Source: CAWUEX02 sp963921305 (GTDB lineage: Bacteria > Pseudomonadota > Alphaproteobacteria > Rhodospirillales > Rhodospirillaceae). From it: a stretch of 64,000 nucleotides of DNA. The notes below the pieces were generated by a model that had not been told where the DNA came from, did not search any database, and saw only the letters and a list, made by a program, of their open reading frames with translations. Of the stretch, positions 34,087 to 42,681 are shown piece by piece. Made by a program: the position numbers and the translations under genes. The DNA is taken from NCBI GenBank assembly GCA_963921305.4, contig CAWUEX030000002.1, positions 2,046,001 through 2,110,000 of the forward strand, in the 5' to 3' direction. Positions within the stretch are counted from its first letter, which is position 1, and each line of letters starts with the position of its first letter.

Positions 34087-35742
34087 CTACATGTTCGGAT
34101 AGTTCGGGCCGCCGCCGCCCTGGGGCACGGTCCAGTTGATGTTGTGGCTGGGATCCTTGATGTCGCAGGTTTTGCAGTGGACGCAGTTCTGGGCGTTGAT
34201 CTGGAAGCGTTTGCCGTCGCCGCTATCTGCCTCGACCACCTCGTACACGCCCGCCGGACAGTAGCGCTGGGCGGGCTCGTCCCATTCCGGCAGATTCTTG
34301 CCGATAGGCAGGTCCGGGTCGGTCAGTTTCAGATGCACCGGCTGGTTTTCTTCGTGGTTGGTGTTGGAAATGAACACCGAACTCAGTTTGTCGAAGGAGA
34401 TTTCGCCATCCGGTTTGGGGTAGTCGATCGGCTTGGCCTGGGACGCCGGCACCAGGGTGTCGGCATCGCGTTTGCCGTGCTTCATGGTGAACGGCAGGCC
34501 GATGCTGAGATTGTTCATCCACATATCGATGCCGCCGAGCATCAGGCCGCCGAAGGTGCCGAACCTGCTCCACATCGGTTTGACGTTGCGCACCCGTTTG
34601 AGGTCTTTGTGAATCGAGGACGACGCGTAAGCGTCGCCGTAGGCGGACAGCTCATCGCCACTGCGTCCGGTGGCAACCGCGTCAAACGCGGCTTCGGCGG
34701 CGAGCATGCCGGACTTCATCGCGTTGTGGGTGCCTTTAATGCGCGGCAGGTTCACGAAACCGGCGGAACAGCCGATCAGCGCTCCGCCGGGGAAGGTCAA
34801 TTTGGGAACCGACTGCAACCCACCTTCAGTTATCGCGCGCGCGCCGTAGGACACACGGCGTCCCCCCTCCAGTACCGGCTTGATTTTGGGGTGATGTTTA
34901 AAGCGCTGAAACTCGTCGAACGGCGACAGGTGCGGGTTCTTGTAATTCAGGTGAATGACGAAGCCGATGGCGACGAGATTGTCTTCCAGGTGATACATGA
35001 ACGACCCGCCGCCCGTGTCGCTCGACAGCGGCCAACCCATGGTGTGCGTCACCTGGCCCTGCTTGTGGTTCTCCGGTTTGACTTCCCACAGCTCTTTCAA
35101 GCCGATGCCGAATTTCGGCACGTCGGAGTCCGCATCCAGGTTGAACTTGGCGATCAGTTCCTTGGCCAGTGAACCGCGCACCCCTTCGGCGATGAAGGTG
35201 TACTTACCGTGCAGCTCGATGCCCGGCTCGTAGCTGCCGGTTTGCTCACCGTCGCGGCCGATGCCCATATCACCAGTGGCCACGCCTTTGACCGAGCCGT
35301 CGTCGTTGTACAACACTTCCGCGCCGGCGAAGCCCGGGTAGATTTCCACTTCAAGGGCTTCGGCCTGTTCCGCCAGCCAGCGGCACACATTGCCCAGACT
35401 GACGATGTAATTGCCGTGGTTGTTCATCAGCGGCGGCATCAGGAAATTCGGTACGCCGAAGCCGCCCGACTCGGTAAGGAACAGGAACCGGTCTTCACTG
35501 ACCTGCGTGTTCAGCGGCGCGCCTTTTTCCTTCCAGTCGGGAATCAACTCATTCAGGGCGATCGGATCGATGACCGCGCCGGACAGAATGTGGGCCCCCA
35601 CTTCCGAGCCTTTCTCCAAGACGCAAACGGATAGCTCCTGCTCTTTTTCCGCCGCAAGTTGCTTGAGCCGGATCGCTGCAGACAGACCGGCCGGCCCGCC
35701 GCCGACGATCACCACATCGAATTCCATCGCTTCGCGTTCCAT
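34087..35742 (-). CDS. Electron transfer flavoprotein-ubiquinone oxidoreductase
   Basis: 551 residues, the normal length. FAD-binding VVIVGGGPAGLSAAIRLKQL lies at the N-terminus, a central membrane-associated ubiquinone region follows, and the C-terminal [4Fe-4S] domain is CPAG...NCVHCKTCDIKDPSHNINW. It transfers electrons from ETF (fatty-acid and amine dehydrogenases) to the quinone pool at the inner membrane. The start at 35742 has AAAGGA 8 nt upstream; ATG 35727 is an alternative. It separates the TPR-ispE unit from the plus-strand uracil-DNA glycosylase group. Confidence 0.97.
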   Translation of the reverse strand: MEREAMEFDVVIVGGGPAGLSAAIRLKQLAAEKEQELSVCVLEKGSEVGAHILSGAVIDPIALNELIPDWKEKGAPLNTQVSEDRFLFLTESGGFGVPNFLMPPLMNNHGNYIVSLGNVCRWLAEQAEALEVEIYPGFAGAEVLYNDDGSVKGVATGDMGIGRDGEQTGSYEPGIELHGKYTFIAEGVRGSLAKELIAKFNLDADSDVPKFGIGLKELWEVKPENHKQGQVTHTMGWPLSSDTGGGSFMYHLEDNLVAIGFVIHLNYKNPHLSPFDEFQRFKHHPKIKPVLEGGRRVSYGARAITEGGLQSVPKLTFPGGALIGCSAGFVNLPRIKGTHNAMKSGMLAAEAAFDAVATGRSGDELSAYGDAYASSSIHKDLKRVRNVKPMWSRFGTFGGLMLGGIDMWMNNLSIGLPFTMKHGKRDADTLVPASQAKPIDYPKPDGEISFDKLSSVFISNTNHEENQPVHLKLTDPDLPIGKNLPEWDEPAQRYCPAGVYEVVEADSGDGKRFQINAQNCVHCKTCDIKDPSHNINWTVPQGGGGPNYPNM

Positions 35743-35971
35743 GGCCCTGTCCTTTGTATTTCCGCGGGTTTTGGCCCGCCTATCTTACCCAGCCGATCCT
35801 TGGAGGGTCTATGCCAAGCCGGGCAACCAGATGCAAGAAGGTATGCAATTTTAGACGGGTCCCGTGCGTATTCCGCAGGAGTCGGCTGTGCACCTCAGGC
35901 GTATAGTGCCCCCCGGTCGTCGCCGGTCCGGTGGCCGTTTTCCGACTTGGGTTTGCTCTCAGGAGTGTCCG

Positions 35972-36301
35972 ATGGTTTCCTGCTTTTCAATCAAGTTGAC
36001 CGCGCTCTCCGGCGCAGTTCTGGCGCTGTGCACGTTCGGACTTCCCGCGGCTGGCATTCTCTACTTCTTAGAACTGAAACTCGCCCTGCTGGCGCAAGCA
36101 CTCGGACTCATCTCCGTCACAACGGAACGCGTAATCGAGGGCGAACTCCTGTTGTGGACCGCGGTGATCGCCACCCCTGTTCTCGGATGGCTGTGCTTTC
36201 TCGTGTTCGAGCGTATTTTGACCGTCGAAATCGACCTGATGACGTCCGCGGAGGATGAAATTCCGTTCAGCCTGGACAGCGACGGGACCTCGCCCGCCTA
36301 G
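35972..36301 (+). CDS. Small two-helix membrane protein, unknown
   Basis: 109 residues from ATG 35972, with AGGAG (35961-35965) upstream; a longer in-frame start at 35864 gives an Arg-rich extension and is less likely. Two hydrophobic segments at about residues 10-30 (LSGAVLALCTFGLPAAGILYF) - shown here as GAVLALCTFGLPAAG - and 57-77 (WTAVIATPVLGWLCFLVFE) flank a short amphipathic loop. The C-terminus is acidic. No domain is recognised. It sits alone before the uracil-DNA glycosylase gene in the same direction, 23 bp apart, so co-transcription is likely. Confidence 0.65.
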   Translation: MVSCFSIKLTALSGAVLALCTFGLPAAGILYFLELKLALLAQALGLISVTTERVIEGELLLWTAVIATPVLGWLCFLVFERILTVEIDLMTSAEDEIPFSLDSDGTSPA

Positions 36302-36324
36302 TCCAGCCATGCTATCAACAGGGC

Positions 36325-37194
36325 ATGGACCGCGAAGACGTACCTCCCGCTGAAAGTCACTCATCCGACCCGGTCGCCATGCTCAGCTGGCTGATCGGCG
36401 CCGGGGTTGATGAAACCATCGGCGACGTGCCGTTGGACAGGTATGCGCTTTCCAAGCAGGGCGCGACGCAAACTCACACTCAGAAGCCCGACGTGAAACC
36501 GGTGGCACCTGCGCGGGCCGCAGCGCCGAACACCGTGCCGGCTGCCTCCCCAGCCTCCCCAGCCTCACCGTCGCAATCCGCCGCTTCGCAAACTGCCGCC
36601 GCCTTGGCGAACGCCGCGACCGAACTCGCTGCGTTGCGTGCGGCGGTCGAGAGCTTCGACGGTTGCAGTTTGAAATCCACCGCGAAAACGACCGTGTTCG
36701 CCGACGGCAACCCGGACGCGGGACTTATGGTCATCGGCGAGGCGCCCGGCGGCGATGAAGACCGCCAGGGCCTGCCCTTCGTCGGGGTGTCCGGCAAGCT
36801 GCTGGATCGCATGCTGGAGTCCATCGGATTGACCCGCGACAATGCCTACATCACCAACGTCATTCCGTGGCGCCCGCCGGGTAATCGCAAACCAACCCCG
36901 GAAGAGGTGGCGTTGTGCACACCCTTCCTGGAGCGGCACGTGGCGCTGATGCGGCCTGAGGTGATTCTTATGGTCGGCGGACTGTCGGCCAAGACACTCT
37001 TGAATCGCAGCGAGGGCATCACCCGTCTGCGGGGACGCTGGGAAGAGGTGCAGGTGCCGGGCCTCGACAGTGCCGTGCCGGCGATCGCGACATTCCACCC
37101 TGCGTATCTGTTGCGCTCGCCGCAGCAAAAGCGTCTCGCCTGGCGCGACCTGCTGGCGGTGAAACAGAAGCTCGGCGCAAACACACCGGCGTAA
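36325..37194 (+). CDS. Family-4 type uracil-DNA glycosylase
   Basis: 289 residues. The N-terminal 100 residues are a variable, Ala/Pro/Ser-rich region. The UDG domain follows with VIGEAPGGDEDRQGLPFVG (catalytic motif A), AYITNVIPWRPPGNRKP (DNA-binding and Fe-S region), and motif B ATFHPAYLLRSPQQK. It removes uracil from DNA. Only one Cys (GCSLK) is seen where the classic family-4 C-x2-C of the iron-sulfur cluster lies, with another in LCTPFLERH, so cluster ligation may differ. moaB follows 13 bp downstream in an apparent operon. Confidence 0.93.
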   Translation: MDREDVPPAESHSSDPVAMLSWLIGAGVDETIGDVPLDRYALSKQGATQTHTQKPDVKPVAPARAAAPNTVPAASPASPASPSQSAASQTAAALANAATELAALRAAVESFDGCSLKSTAKTTVFADGNPDAGLMVIGEAPGGDEDRQGLPFVGVSGKLLDRMLESIGLTRDNAYITNVIPWRPPGNRKPTPEEVALCTPFLERHVALMRPEVILMVGGLSAKTLLNRSEGITRLRGRWEEVQVPGLDSAVPAIATFHPAYLLRSPQQKRLAWRDLLAVKQKLGANTPA

Positions 37195-37207
37195 GGTTTG
37201 AACAGGT

Positions 37208-37738
37208 ATGGCCCGGATAGACGAAAGCAAAGCCTTCGTGCCGATCAACATCGGCATTCTGACGATCACTGACAGCCGCACCCTGGAGACGGACACGTCG
37301 GGCAAGCTGCTCGAAGAGCGCTTGGTGACGGCCGGTCATGCCTGCGCCGGACGGCTGATCGTCAAAGACGAAGTGCCGGACATCGTTGCCGCCCTGAATG
37401 CGTGGATCGACGACCCGGAGGTGGATGTCATCATCACCAACGGCGGCACCGGGCTGACTGGACGGGATGTGACGCCCGAAGCCTTCGCCCAAGTGTGGGA
37501 AAAGGAAATCCCGGGCTTCGGCGAACTGTTCCGCTACGTCAGCATCAAGTCGATCGGGACGTCTACGGTGCAGTCACGGGCGACGGCGGGTGTGGCACGG
37601 GGCACGTACTTTTTTGCCCTGCCCGGGTCGAATGGGGCGGTGAAGGACGGCTGGGACGAAATTCTCAAGTACCAGCTCGACGTGCGGCACAAGCCCTGCA
37701 ATTTCGTCGAGTTGATCCCCCGTCTGCAGGAGCGTTAA
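37208..37738 (+). CDS. moaB: Molybdenum cofactor biosynthesis protein B
   Basis: 176 residues, the standard length. The MoCF_biosynth fold: INIGILTITDSRTLETDTSG near residue 10, then ITNGGTGLTGRDVTPEA (molybdopterin-binding loop), and FALPGSNGAVKDGWDEIL. It takes part in adenylylation or handling of molybdopterin in Moco synthesis. It follows the uracil-DNA glycosylase gene by 13 bp. After its stop lies a palindrome-rich gap to 38210. Confidence 0.95.
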   Translation: MARIDESKAFVPINIGILTITDSRTLETDTSGKLLEERLVTAGHACAGRLIVKDEVPDIVAALNAWIDDPEVDVIITNGGTGLTGRDVTPEAFAQVWEKEIPGFGELFRYVSIKSIGTSTVQSRATAGVARGTYFFALPGSNGAVKDGWDEILKYQLDVRHKPCNFVELIPRLQER

Positions 37739-38210
37739 GGCGTTTTTCGGGCCGGAAAATTCTGGCCGAAAATTTTCTCCAGCAAAAAATCGAGGAACGA
37801 GCCCATGCACGCCACGGGCTTGTGCGGGGCCGGTTCGGATTCATCAATGAATTCAGCGGCTTATTTTTGAGTCAAACGAGCCCATGCACGCCCGAAAAAC
37901 TCTCATTTGTCCGGACGATTGAATAAGACTCATGGTCACCCTCGGATTTAGTCCGAGGGTCCAGGGCCATCACACGCACGCGAAGCGAGCTACCCTGGAT
38001 GCTCGGGATAAACCCGAGCATGACTTAGGAGGGATTTATCAGAGCGCCCCTGAACGCGTAGAGATCGGGCAACCAAACCATCAATTTGCAATCTCTGTCA
38101 TTGTCCGCGCACGCGGACAATCCATACTCACTTGAGTGTATGGGTCACCCGGTCGAGCCGGGTGACGACACGATGGAAAAAGAGATTCGTTTCTGGATGA
38201 GGTTTTAACC
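37739..38210. repeat. Intergenic gap packed with palindromes and a direct repeat
   Basis: No gene is seen in these 472 bp. AACGAGCCCATGCACGCC occurs twice (37796-37813 and 37875-37892), 79 bp apart. Several hairpin-forming palindromes follow: CCCTCGGATTTAGTCCGAGGG near 37940 (quoted arms CCCTCGGA/TCCGAGGG), GCTCGGG/CCCGAGC near 38000-38018, TTGTCCGCG/CGCGGACAA near 38100, ATACTCA/TGAGTAT near 38126 and CACCCGG/CCGGGTG near 38147-38164. Such stacked hairpins flanked by GACG-type ends resemble the intergenic mosaic repeats common in alphaproteobacteria; they may also act as terminators for moaB. Confidence 0.6.
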
Positions 38211-38684
38211 ATGACGGCTATCCGAGCGGCAGAACTTTCAGACATCAGCAAGATGACTGACTTGATCCAGAGGCGCCGACAGGGTCTCGAAAGCTTGCAA
38301 CCTGTGTTCTGGAAACCTGCACCCGATGCGCGCACGAAAACCGAGAGCTGGTTTTCTCAATTGGTCGAAAGCGACCTTTCACTTTGTTTGGTTTGCAAGA
38401 GGGAGGGTGAGATTTTGGGCTTTTTAATAGCCACCGAGACTCCATCTCCACCAGTCTACGATCCTGGTGGGCCGACATGGGTCATCGATGACTTTGCTGT
38501 TGCAGAAGAAATCTTATGGGAAACAGCAGGCATTTCTCTCCTTCAACAGGCTCAGGACACGCTGCGCCAACGAGGTGTACGGCAGATCGTGGTAGTGAGT
38601 GCAGTTGGCGAACAATCTCGAAACAGAGTTTTCGAGAAGGCCGGACTAGTCGCGACTTCTTTATGGAGTACCAAGACGCTCTAG
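38211..38684 (+). CDS. GNAT-like N-acetyltransferase
   Basis: 157 residues with the GNAT order: N-terminal IRAAELSDISKMTDLI, central strands LCLVCKREGEILGFLIA, a strand reading TWVIDDFAVAEE in place of the acetyl-CoA entry strand, a helix with LLQQAQDTLRQRGVRQIVVVSA, and the closing EKAGLVATSLWSTK. The pyrophosphate-loop motif Q/RxxGxG/A is not clear, so acetyl-CoA binding is unproven. Base composition is lower in GC than its neighbours, and it follows a repeat-rich gap, so it may be an acquired gene. Substrate unknown. Confidence 0.7.
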   Translation: MTAIRAAELSDISKMTDLIQRRRQGLESLQPVFWKPAPDARTKTESWFSQLVESDLSLCLVCKREGEILGFLIATETPSPPVYDPGGPTWVIDDFAVAEEILWETAGISLLQQAQDTLRQRGVRQIVVVSAVGEQSRNRVFEKAGLVATSLWSTKTL

Positions 38685-38719
38685 GTCATCATCTAGTTCG
38701 AGGTTACCGCGACGGACGC

Positions 38720-39319
38720 TCAAGTATGAGTGCGGTGTAGGCGACGATACGCATCCCCCTCATCCACATCTTGCAGCGTGTCCACGAGCGCAACGCGGCG
38801 GAAGCGGAAGTTGGCGAGGGTGTCGTTGAGCGCATGCGCGGTCGACCAGCGTACGTTCGCAAACGGCGTACGGATGGGGCGGCGGTTGGCGAAACCCACC
38901 AGCCAGTAGCCGCCATCCCGGGCCGGACCGAACACCGCGTCGCACCGTTTCAGCGCGGCGAAGGCACGGCGGATGTGCTGGGCCGTGACGCCGGGAATGT
39001 CGCTGCCGATGAGGACCACAGGCACACCGCGATACGCCGCGGTCAGGCCGCGTTCCATGCGCGCGCCGATCCCGCCCGGCCCTTGAGTGATCAATCCCGT
39101 CGTGCGCGGCCACTGACCCACCGATGAGAGGTCGCGGTCCGGCGTGACTTGGATCCAGGTGTGCCAATGACCCGCATCATGCAGACGCCGCGCTGTCGCG
39201 AATAAGGTGCGCCGGTAAAACTGCCATGCCTTGAGTATACCGATGTCGCGGGCGAGGCGGGTTTTCACCGCACCGATGCGCGGCGCCTTGGCCATGATGA
39301 GGAGGATGCCTTGTCTCAT
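38720..39319 (-). CDS. DUF2064 glycosyltransferase, arsenosugar type (TIGR04282)
   Basis: 199 residues. The family signature is seen: MAKAPRIGAVKTRLARDIG at residues 9-27, then QGPGGIGARMERGLTAAYRG, VLIGSDIPGVTAQHIRRAF, and DAVFGPARDGGYWLVGF. The DUF2064 (GT-A like, MobA-related) family is paired with TIGR04283 glycosyltransferases in arsenosugar-type clusters. Here the partner gene lies 10 bp upstream on the same strand. Neither ArsM nor the radical SAM ArsS is visible nearby, so an arsenosugar product is only an inference from family names. Confidence 0.88.
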   Translation of the reverse strand: MRQGILLIMAKAPRIGAVKTRLARDIGILKAWQFYRRTLFATARRLHDAGHWHTWIQVTPDRDLSSVGQWPRTTGLITQGPGGIGARMERGLTAAYRGVPVVLIGSDIPGVTAQHIRRAFAALKRCDAVFGPARDGGYWLVGFANRRPIRTPFANVRWSTAHALNDTLANFRFRRVALVDTLQDVDEGDAYRRLHRTHT

Positions 39320-39329
39320 TGTGTCCCGG

Positions 39330-40037
39330 TCATCCGTACAGCCGTGCGATCCAGCGCGGCGGCAAGCCTATATAATAGAGGAACAGGCAGAACAGATTGC
39401 GCGACGGCCTCAACCACCAACCGTTCTTTTGATAGCGAGTGGCGGAGGTGACGGCTTGGGCGTCGAGCACTTTGATATTTTCACCGCCGGTCTTTTTCTT
39501 TAAGCGGCGGATGAGATCGACGTCTTCCATCAAGGGCAGAGCACGGTAGCCGCCCACGGCCTGATACAGCGCGCGCGGCAATAACAGCCCCTGATCGCCG
39601 TAGGGCAGGGCGAGTGTCCGGCAGCGCCAGGCGGTCAGTCTCTCGACCCGGCGCGCTTGGGGTGCAGGATCGTCGAGCGCAAATCCGAACACGGCGGCAC
39701 GGTCCGAGGCGCGCGCGGCTATGAACGCCTGCGCCGCATCTACCCAAGCCTCCTCTAACACCGTGTCGGCATGGAGAAATAGCATCCACCCATGCTGTGC
39801 CGCGTTGCCGCCGCGGGCCAGTTGGGTGCCGCGCCCGCGCTCCGACGGCAGAACCTTGGCGCCGTGATCGTGGGCGATGGCGACGGTGTCGTCCGCCGAG
39901 CCGCCGTCGACGACAATGAGGTCGAGCTCGCCCGGCCATCTGCGCACCGCGTCCAGGCACGGACCCAAACGCCCGGCGGCGTTCAGCGTCGGCACGATTA
40001 CGGATAGGGCCACGGACACGGCGGGAGGCTCATTCAT
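39330..40037 (-). CDS. GT2-family glycosyltransferase, arsenosugar type (TIGR04283)
   Basis: 235 residues. The GT-A fold of family 2: LSVIVPTLNAAGRLGPCLDA at the N-terminus, LIVVDGGSADDTVAIAHDHG, the DXD-like LFLHADTVLEEAW, and LPLMEDVDLIRRLKK for acceptor binding. The C-terminal aromatic stretch LFCLFLYYIGLPPRW may be membrane-associated. It pairs with the DUF2064 protein downstream (10 bp) and is divergent from rnhB. The nucleotide-sugar donor and acceptor are unknown. Confidence 0.9.
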   Translation of the reverse strand: MNEPPAVSVALSVIVPTLNAAGRLGPCLDAVRRWPGELDLIVVDGGSADDTVAIAHDHGAKVLPSERGRGTQLARGGNAAQHGWMLFLHADTVLEEAWVDAAQAFIAARASDRAAVFGFALDDPAPQARRVERLTAWRCRTLALPYGDQGLLLPRALYQAVGGYRALPLMEDVDLIRRLKKKTGGENIKVLDAQAVTSATRYQKNGWWLRPSRNLFCLFLYYIGLPPRWIARLYG

Positions 40038-40150
40038 GATGTGTTGTCGCGGCTCTCAGGCATCAGGTCAACGGCTGGGCAGCGTCCTGCCGCGAAATAG
40101 CTGCTATAACGTCGCCATGTTCAGGGCCCACCCGCAATCCAGGCGCGCCT

Positions 40151-40777
40151 ATGCCTGATTTCATTTTGGAAAGCCGCTTGAAAGGCACAGTCGCGGGTGT
40201 CGATGAAGCGGGACGCGGTCCGTGGGCCGGGCCGGTGGTGGCCGGGGCTGCGGTGCTCCACCGGGAAGCGCTGGAAGACGAGCTGCGCGACACGTTGAAT
40301 GATTCGAAAAAACTCTCCGCCGCAGCACGGGAGCAGATTTTCTCTGCGCTGGAGATCAGCCCGGCGGTGACGCTGGCCACCGGCCTGGCCACCGTCGAGG
40401 AGATCGACAGCCTCAATATTCTTCAGGCGACGTTTCTGGCCATGGAGCGCGCGGTGGAGGCGCTCGCGTGCCCCGTTGATGCGGCCTTGATCGACGGCAA
40501 CCAGATGCCGCGCCTGTCCTGCGCCGTGCAGAGTGTGGTCAAGGGCGACAGCCGTTCGCTGTCCATCGCCGCCGCGTCGGTGGTGGCCAAGGTCACCCGC
40601 GACCGGCTCATGGCTGGTCTGGCGCGGGAGTTTCCCGGCTACGGCTGGGAGACCAATCAGGGCTACGGCACGGCTGAACACAAAGAGGCGCTGGCCCGTC
40701 TGGGCGTGACGCCCTACCACCGTAGATCCTACGCGCCGGTGCAGGCGGTCTTGGCCAAGACAGGGCAAACCCCTTAA
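40151..40777 (+). CDS. rnhB: Ribonuclease HII
   Basis: 208 residues, full length. Motifs: GVDEAGRGPWAGPVVAGAAVL at the N-terminus with the first two acidic catalytic residues (DE), LNDSKKLSAAAREQIF, ALIDGNQMP with the third Asp, and AAASVVAKVTRDRLM with a further conserved region. It cleaves RNA in RNA-DNA hybrids and removes misincorporated ribonucleotides. It starts divergently to the glycosyltransferase pair. The exported propeller gene begins 32 bp after its stop. Confidence 0.97.
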   Translation: MPDFILESRLKGTVAGVDEAGRGPWAGPVVAGAAVLHREALEDELRDTLNDSKKLSAAAREQIFSALEISPAVTLATGLATVEEIDSLNILQATFLAMERAVEALACPVDAALIDGNQMPRLSCAVQSVVKGDSRSLSIAAASVVAKVTRDRLMAGLAREFPGYGWETNQGYGTAEHKEALARLGVTPYHRRSYAPVQAVLAKTGQTP

Positions 40778-40809
40778 ACTGAGCCCACTCTGAGAGAGGG
40801 AGACACTTG

Positions 40810-42102
40810 ATGTTCGTTCGCACGCTTTTGGCCGCCGCACTGATCAGTGTTGCGGCGGTTCCGGTCCACGCCGAGATCATCAGCCCGGAAGGCCACATCG
40901 CCGTGGCGCCGGACGTGGCGGTTGGACCCAACGGTGACATCGCCCTGCTGTGGGTCGACCGCTCGCCCGAAATGTCCGGCGAACATGAGAACCATGACCG
41001 GCACCTGGCCTATACCGACCTCTATGTCGCGATCTCTAAAGATGGCGGTGCAAGCTTCGGCGACGCTGTGAAGGTCAACCACAACAGCGGCGTGGTGTGG
41101 GGCCAGTCGGTCAGCCGCCCGCGCATTGTCGGCGACAAAGACGGCACGTGGCACATCACCTATGCGGCCAACGAGATTCATGAGCGTGCAGGCAAGCCGG
41201 CGCTGACGACGCACTACACCCGCTCCACCGACGGCGCGAAATCGTTCGAAGCGCCGCGCCGTCTCTCCACCCTGACCGATGCCGACATGAGCGATATGAT
41301 TCACGGCGGCTTCATGAGTGCCGCTGCATTCCAGGCCATTGCCACAGCGCCGAATGGTGACGTGCGGGTGTTCTGGCTGGACACACGCCACATGTCGCCC
41401 TCGGTCGAAACCGGGGCGATTTACACCGCCGTGTCAAAAGACGGCGGCGAAACCTTCTCAGGCGATATGGAACTGATGGCGTCTGCGGCCTGCCCGTGCT
41501 GTCAGTTCATGGCCGCTGCCGATGCGGACTCCAACGTTTATCTCGGTTACCGCCATGTTCACGAAGGAAATATTCGTCAGGCAACAGTGATGCGGATCGA
41601 TGCGGACAGCGGTGCCACGGGCATGCCGGTCGATGCCGGCAGCGCGCCGTGGGAAATTGCCGGGTGCCCACTCAAGCCCACGGTGCTGGCGACTCAGGGC
41701 GAGGGTATTTACGCGGCTGTCTACAGCGGCGGTGAAGAAGTGCCGGGTGTATACTTCTCTTACTCCAAGGACGGCGGCGGCAGTTTCGCGCGCTCGGTCG
41801 CGTTGCACGCTGATGCCCTGGTGTCCGACGCCCCCACCATCGCGGTCAATGACTCTCACGTGCTGGTGGCTTGGCATGCCAAGGCCGGTGGCCCGCGGCA
41901 AATCTTCTACCGCATGTACGATCTCGACGGCGACGCGGCCGGTGGATTAACCGCGATCGAGTCCGGCGAGGCGAATGCGTCCAGCCCGGCCGTTGCCGCG
42001 CGCGCCGACGGTGCGTTCCAGGTGGTATGGGAGCAGGATGACCGCATTCATACACGGGTCCTGCCGGCATCGCCCGGTGAAATCGAAGTCGGACTGCGCT
42101 GA
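40810..42102 (+). CDS. Exported sialidase-fold beta-propeller with CPCC motif
   Basis: 430 residues from ATG 40810 (GGGAG about 8 nt upstream). A signal peptide ends at VHA. At least four Asp-box motifs mark a six-bladed propeller: SKDGGASF, STDGAKSF, SKDGGETF and SKDGGGSF. Unlike true sialidases, the middle carries ACPCCQFMAAAD and later a second Cys in AGCPLKP, suggesting a metal site or disulfides. No sialidase Arg triad is evident. A TlpA thioredoxin begins 4 bp after its stop, so the Cys cluster probably needs reduction. A copper or metal-related role is inferred from this pairing, not proven. Confidence 0.82.
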   Translation: MFVRTLLAAALISVAAVPVHAEIISPEGHIAVAPDVAVGPNGDIALLWVDRSPEMSGEHENHDRHLAYTDLYVAISKDGGASFGDAVKVNHNSGVVWGQSVSRPRIVGDKDGTWHITYAANEIHERAGKPALTTHYTRSTDGAKSFEAPRRLSTLTDADMSDMIHGGFMSAAAFQAIATAPNGDVRVFWLDTRHMSPSVETGAIYTAVSKDGGETFSGDMELMASAACPCCQFMAAADADSNVYLGYRHVHEGNIRQATVMRIDADSGATGMPVDAGSAPWEIAGCPLKPTVLATQGEGIYAAVYSGGEEVPGVYFSYSKDGGGSFARSVALHADALVSDAPTIAVNDSHVLVAWHAKAGGPRQIFYRMYDLDGDAAGGLTAIESGEANASSPAVAARADGAFQVVWEQDDRIHTRVLPASPGEIEVGLR

Positions 42103-42106
42103 ACCC

Positions 42107-42601
42107 ATGATGAAGCATGTAGGGGCCGCGTTGGTCGCGGCAGGGATATTCATATCCAGCGCGGTGCGCGCCGACGATCCCATTCAACAGATCAGCCCGG
42201 ATGATCTCAAAGGCATCTTGGCTGAGGAGCAGGGCAACATTGTCGTGCTGAACCTGTGGGCGACGTGGTGTGCGCCCTGCGTGGTGGAAATTCCGCACCT
42301 GCAGGAGATGGAAGAAAACCTCGCCGCAGACAACGTCACGCTCATTGGCATATCGGTTGACGATCCGCGCGGCTCGACCGACTTTATTGCCACCATGCGC
42401 GACCGGCGCTTCCCCGGTTTTCGCACCTACGCCCGCGACCGGCGGGACGTCGACTATCTCGTCAGCGTTGTCGATCCCGCGTGGAACGAGGTGGTGCCGA
42501 CCACCTACATCATTGGCCGCGACGGCGAGGTCAAAAAGCGTATCCAAGGTCAGAAGACGCTTGAGGAGTTCACTGCCGAGGTCACCGCCGTTCTGCGGTG
42601 A
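42107..42601 (+). CDS. TlpA-family thioredoxin-like protein
   Basis: 164 residues from ATG 42107. A signal peptide (MMKHVGAALVAAGIFISSAVRA) leads into a thioredoxin fold with active site LWATWCAPCVVEIPHL at about residue 50 and the cis-Pro loop VVPTTYIIGRDGEV. It is a periplasmic thiol-disulfide reductase, likely keeping Cys of its operon partner, the CPCC propeller, reduced for metal binding. It may receive electrons from the DsbD-like protein at 29240-31351. The 4-bp spacing to the upstream stop implies tight coupling. Confidence 0.92.
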   Translation: MMKHVGAALVAAGIFISSAVRADDPIQQISPDDLKGILAEEQGNIVVLNLWATWCAPCVVEIPHLQEMEENLAADNVTLIGISVDDPRGSTDFIATMRDRRFPGFRTYARDRRDVDYLVSVVDPAWNEVVPTTYIIGRDGEVKKRIQGQKTLEEFTAEVTAVLR

Positions 42602-42681
42602 CGACACCAACCTGTTGGCACCTTATTTCCGCTTCTTATCTCGGCTCTGGACCTGCTGACTCCGTTTGATCTCATTCCCCC

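Noticed and set aside
34144..35172. 342-codon plus-strand frame opposite ETF-QO
   Set aside because: Antisense of a well-conserved gene, with no recognisable domains; typical high-GC shadow.
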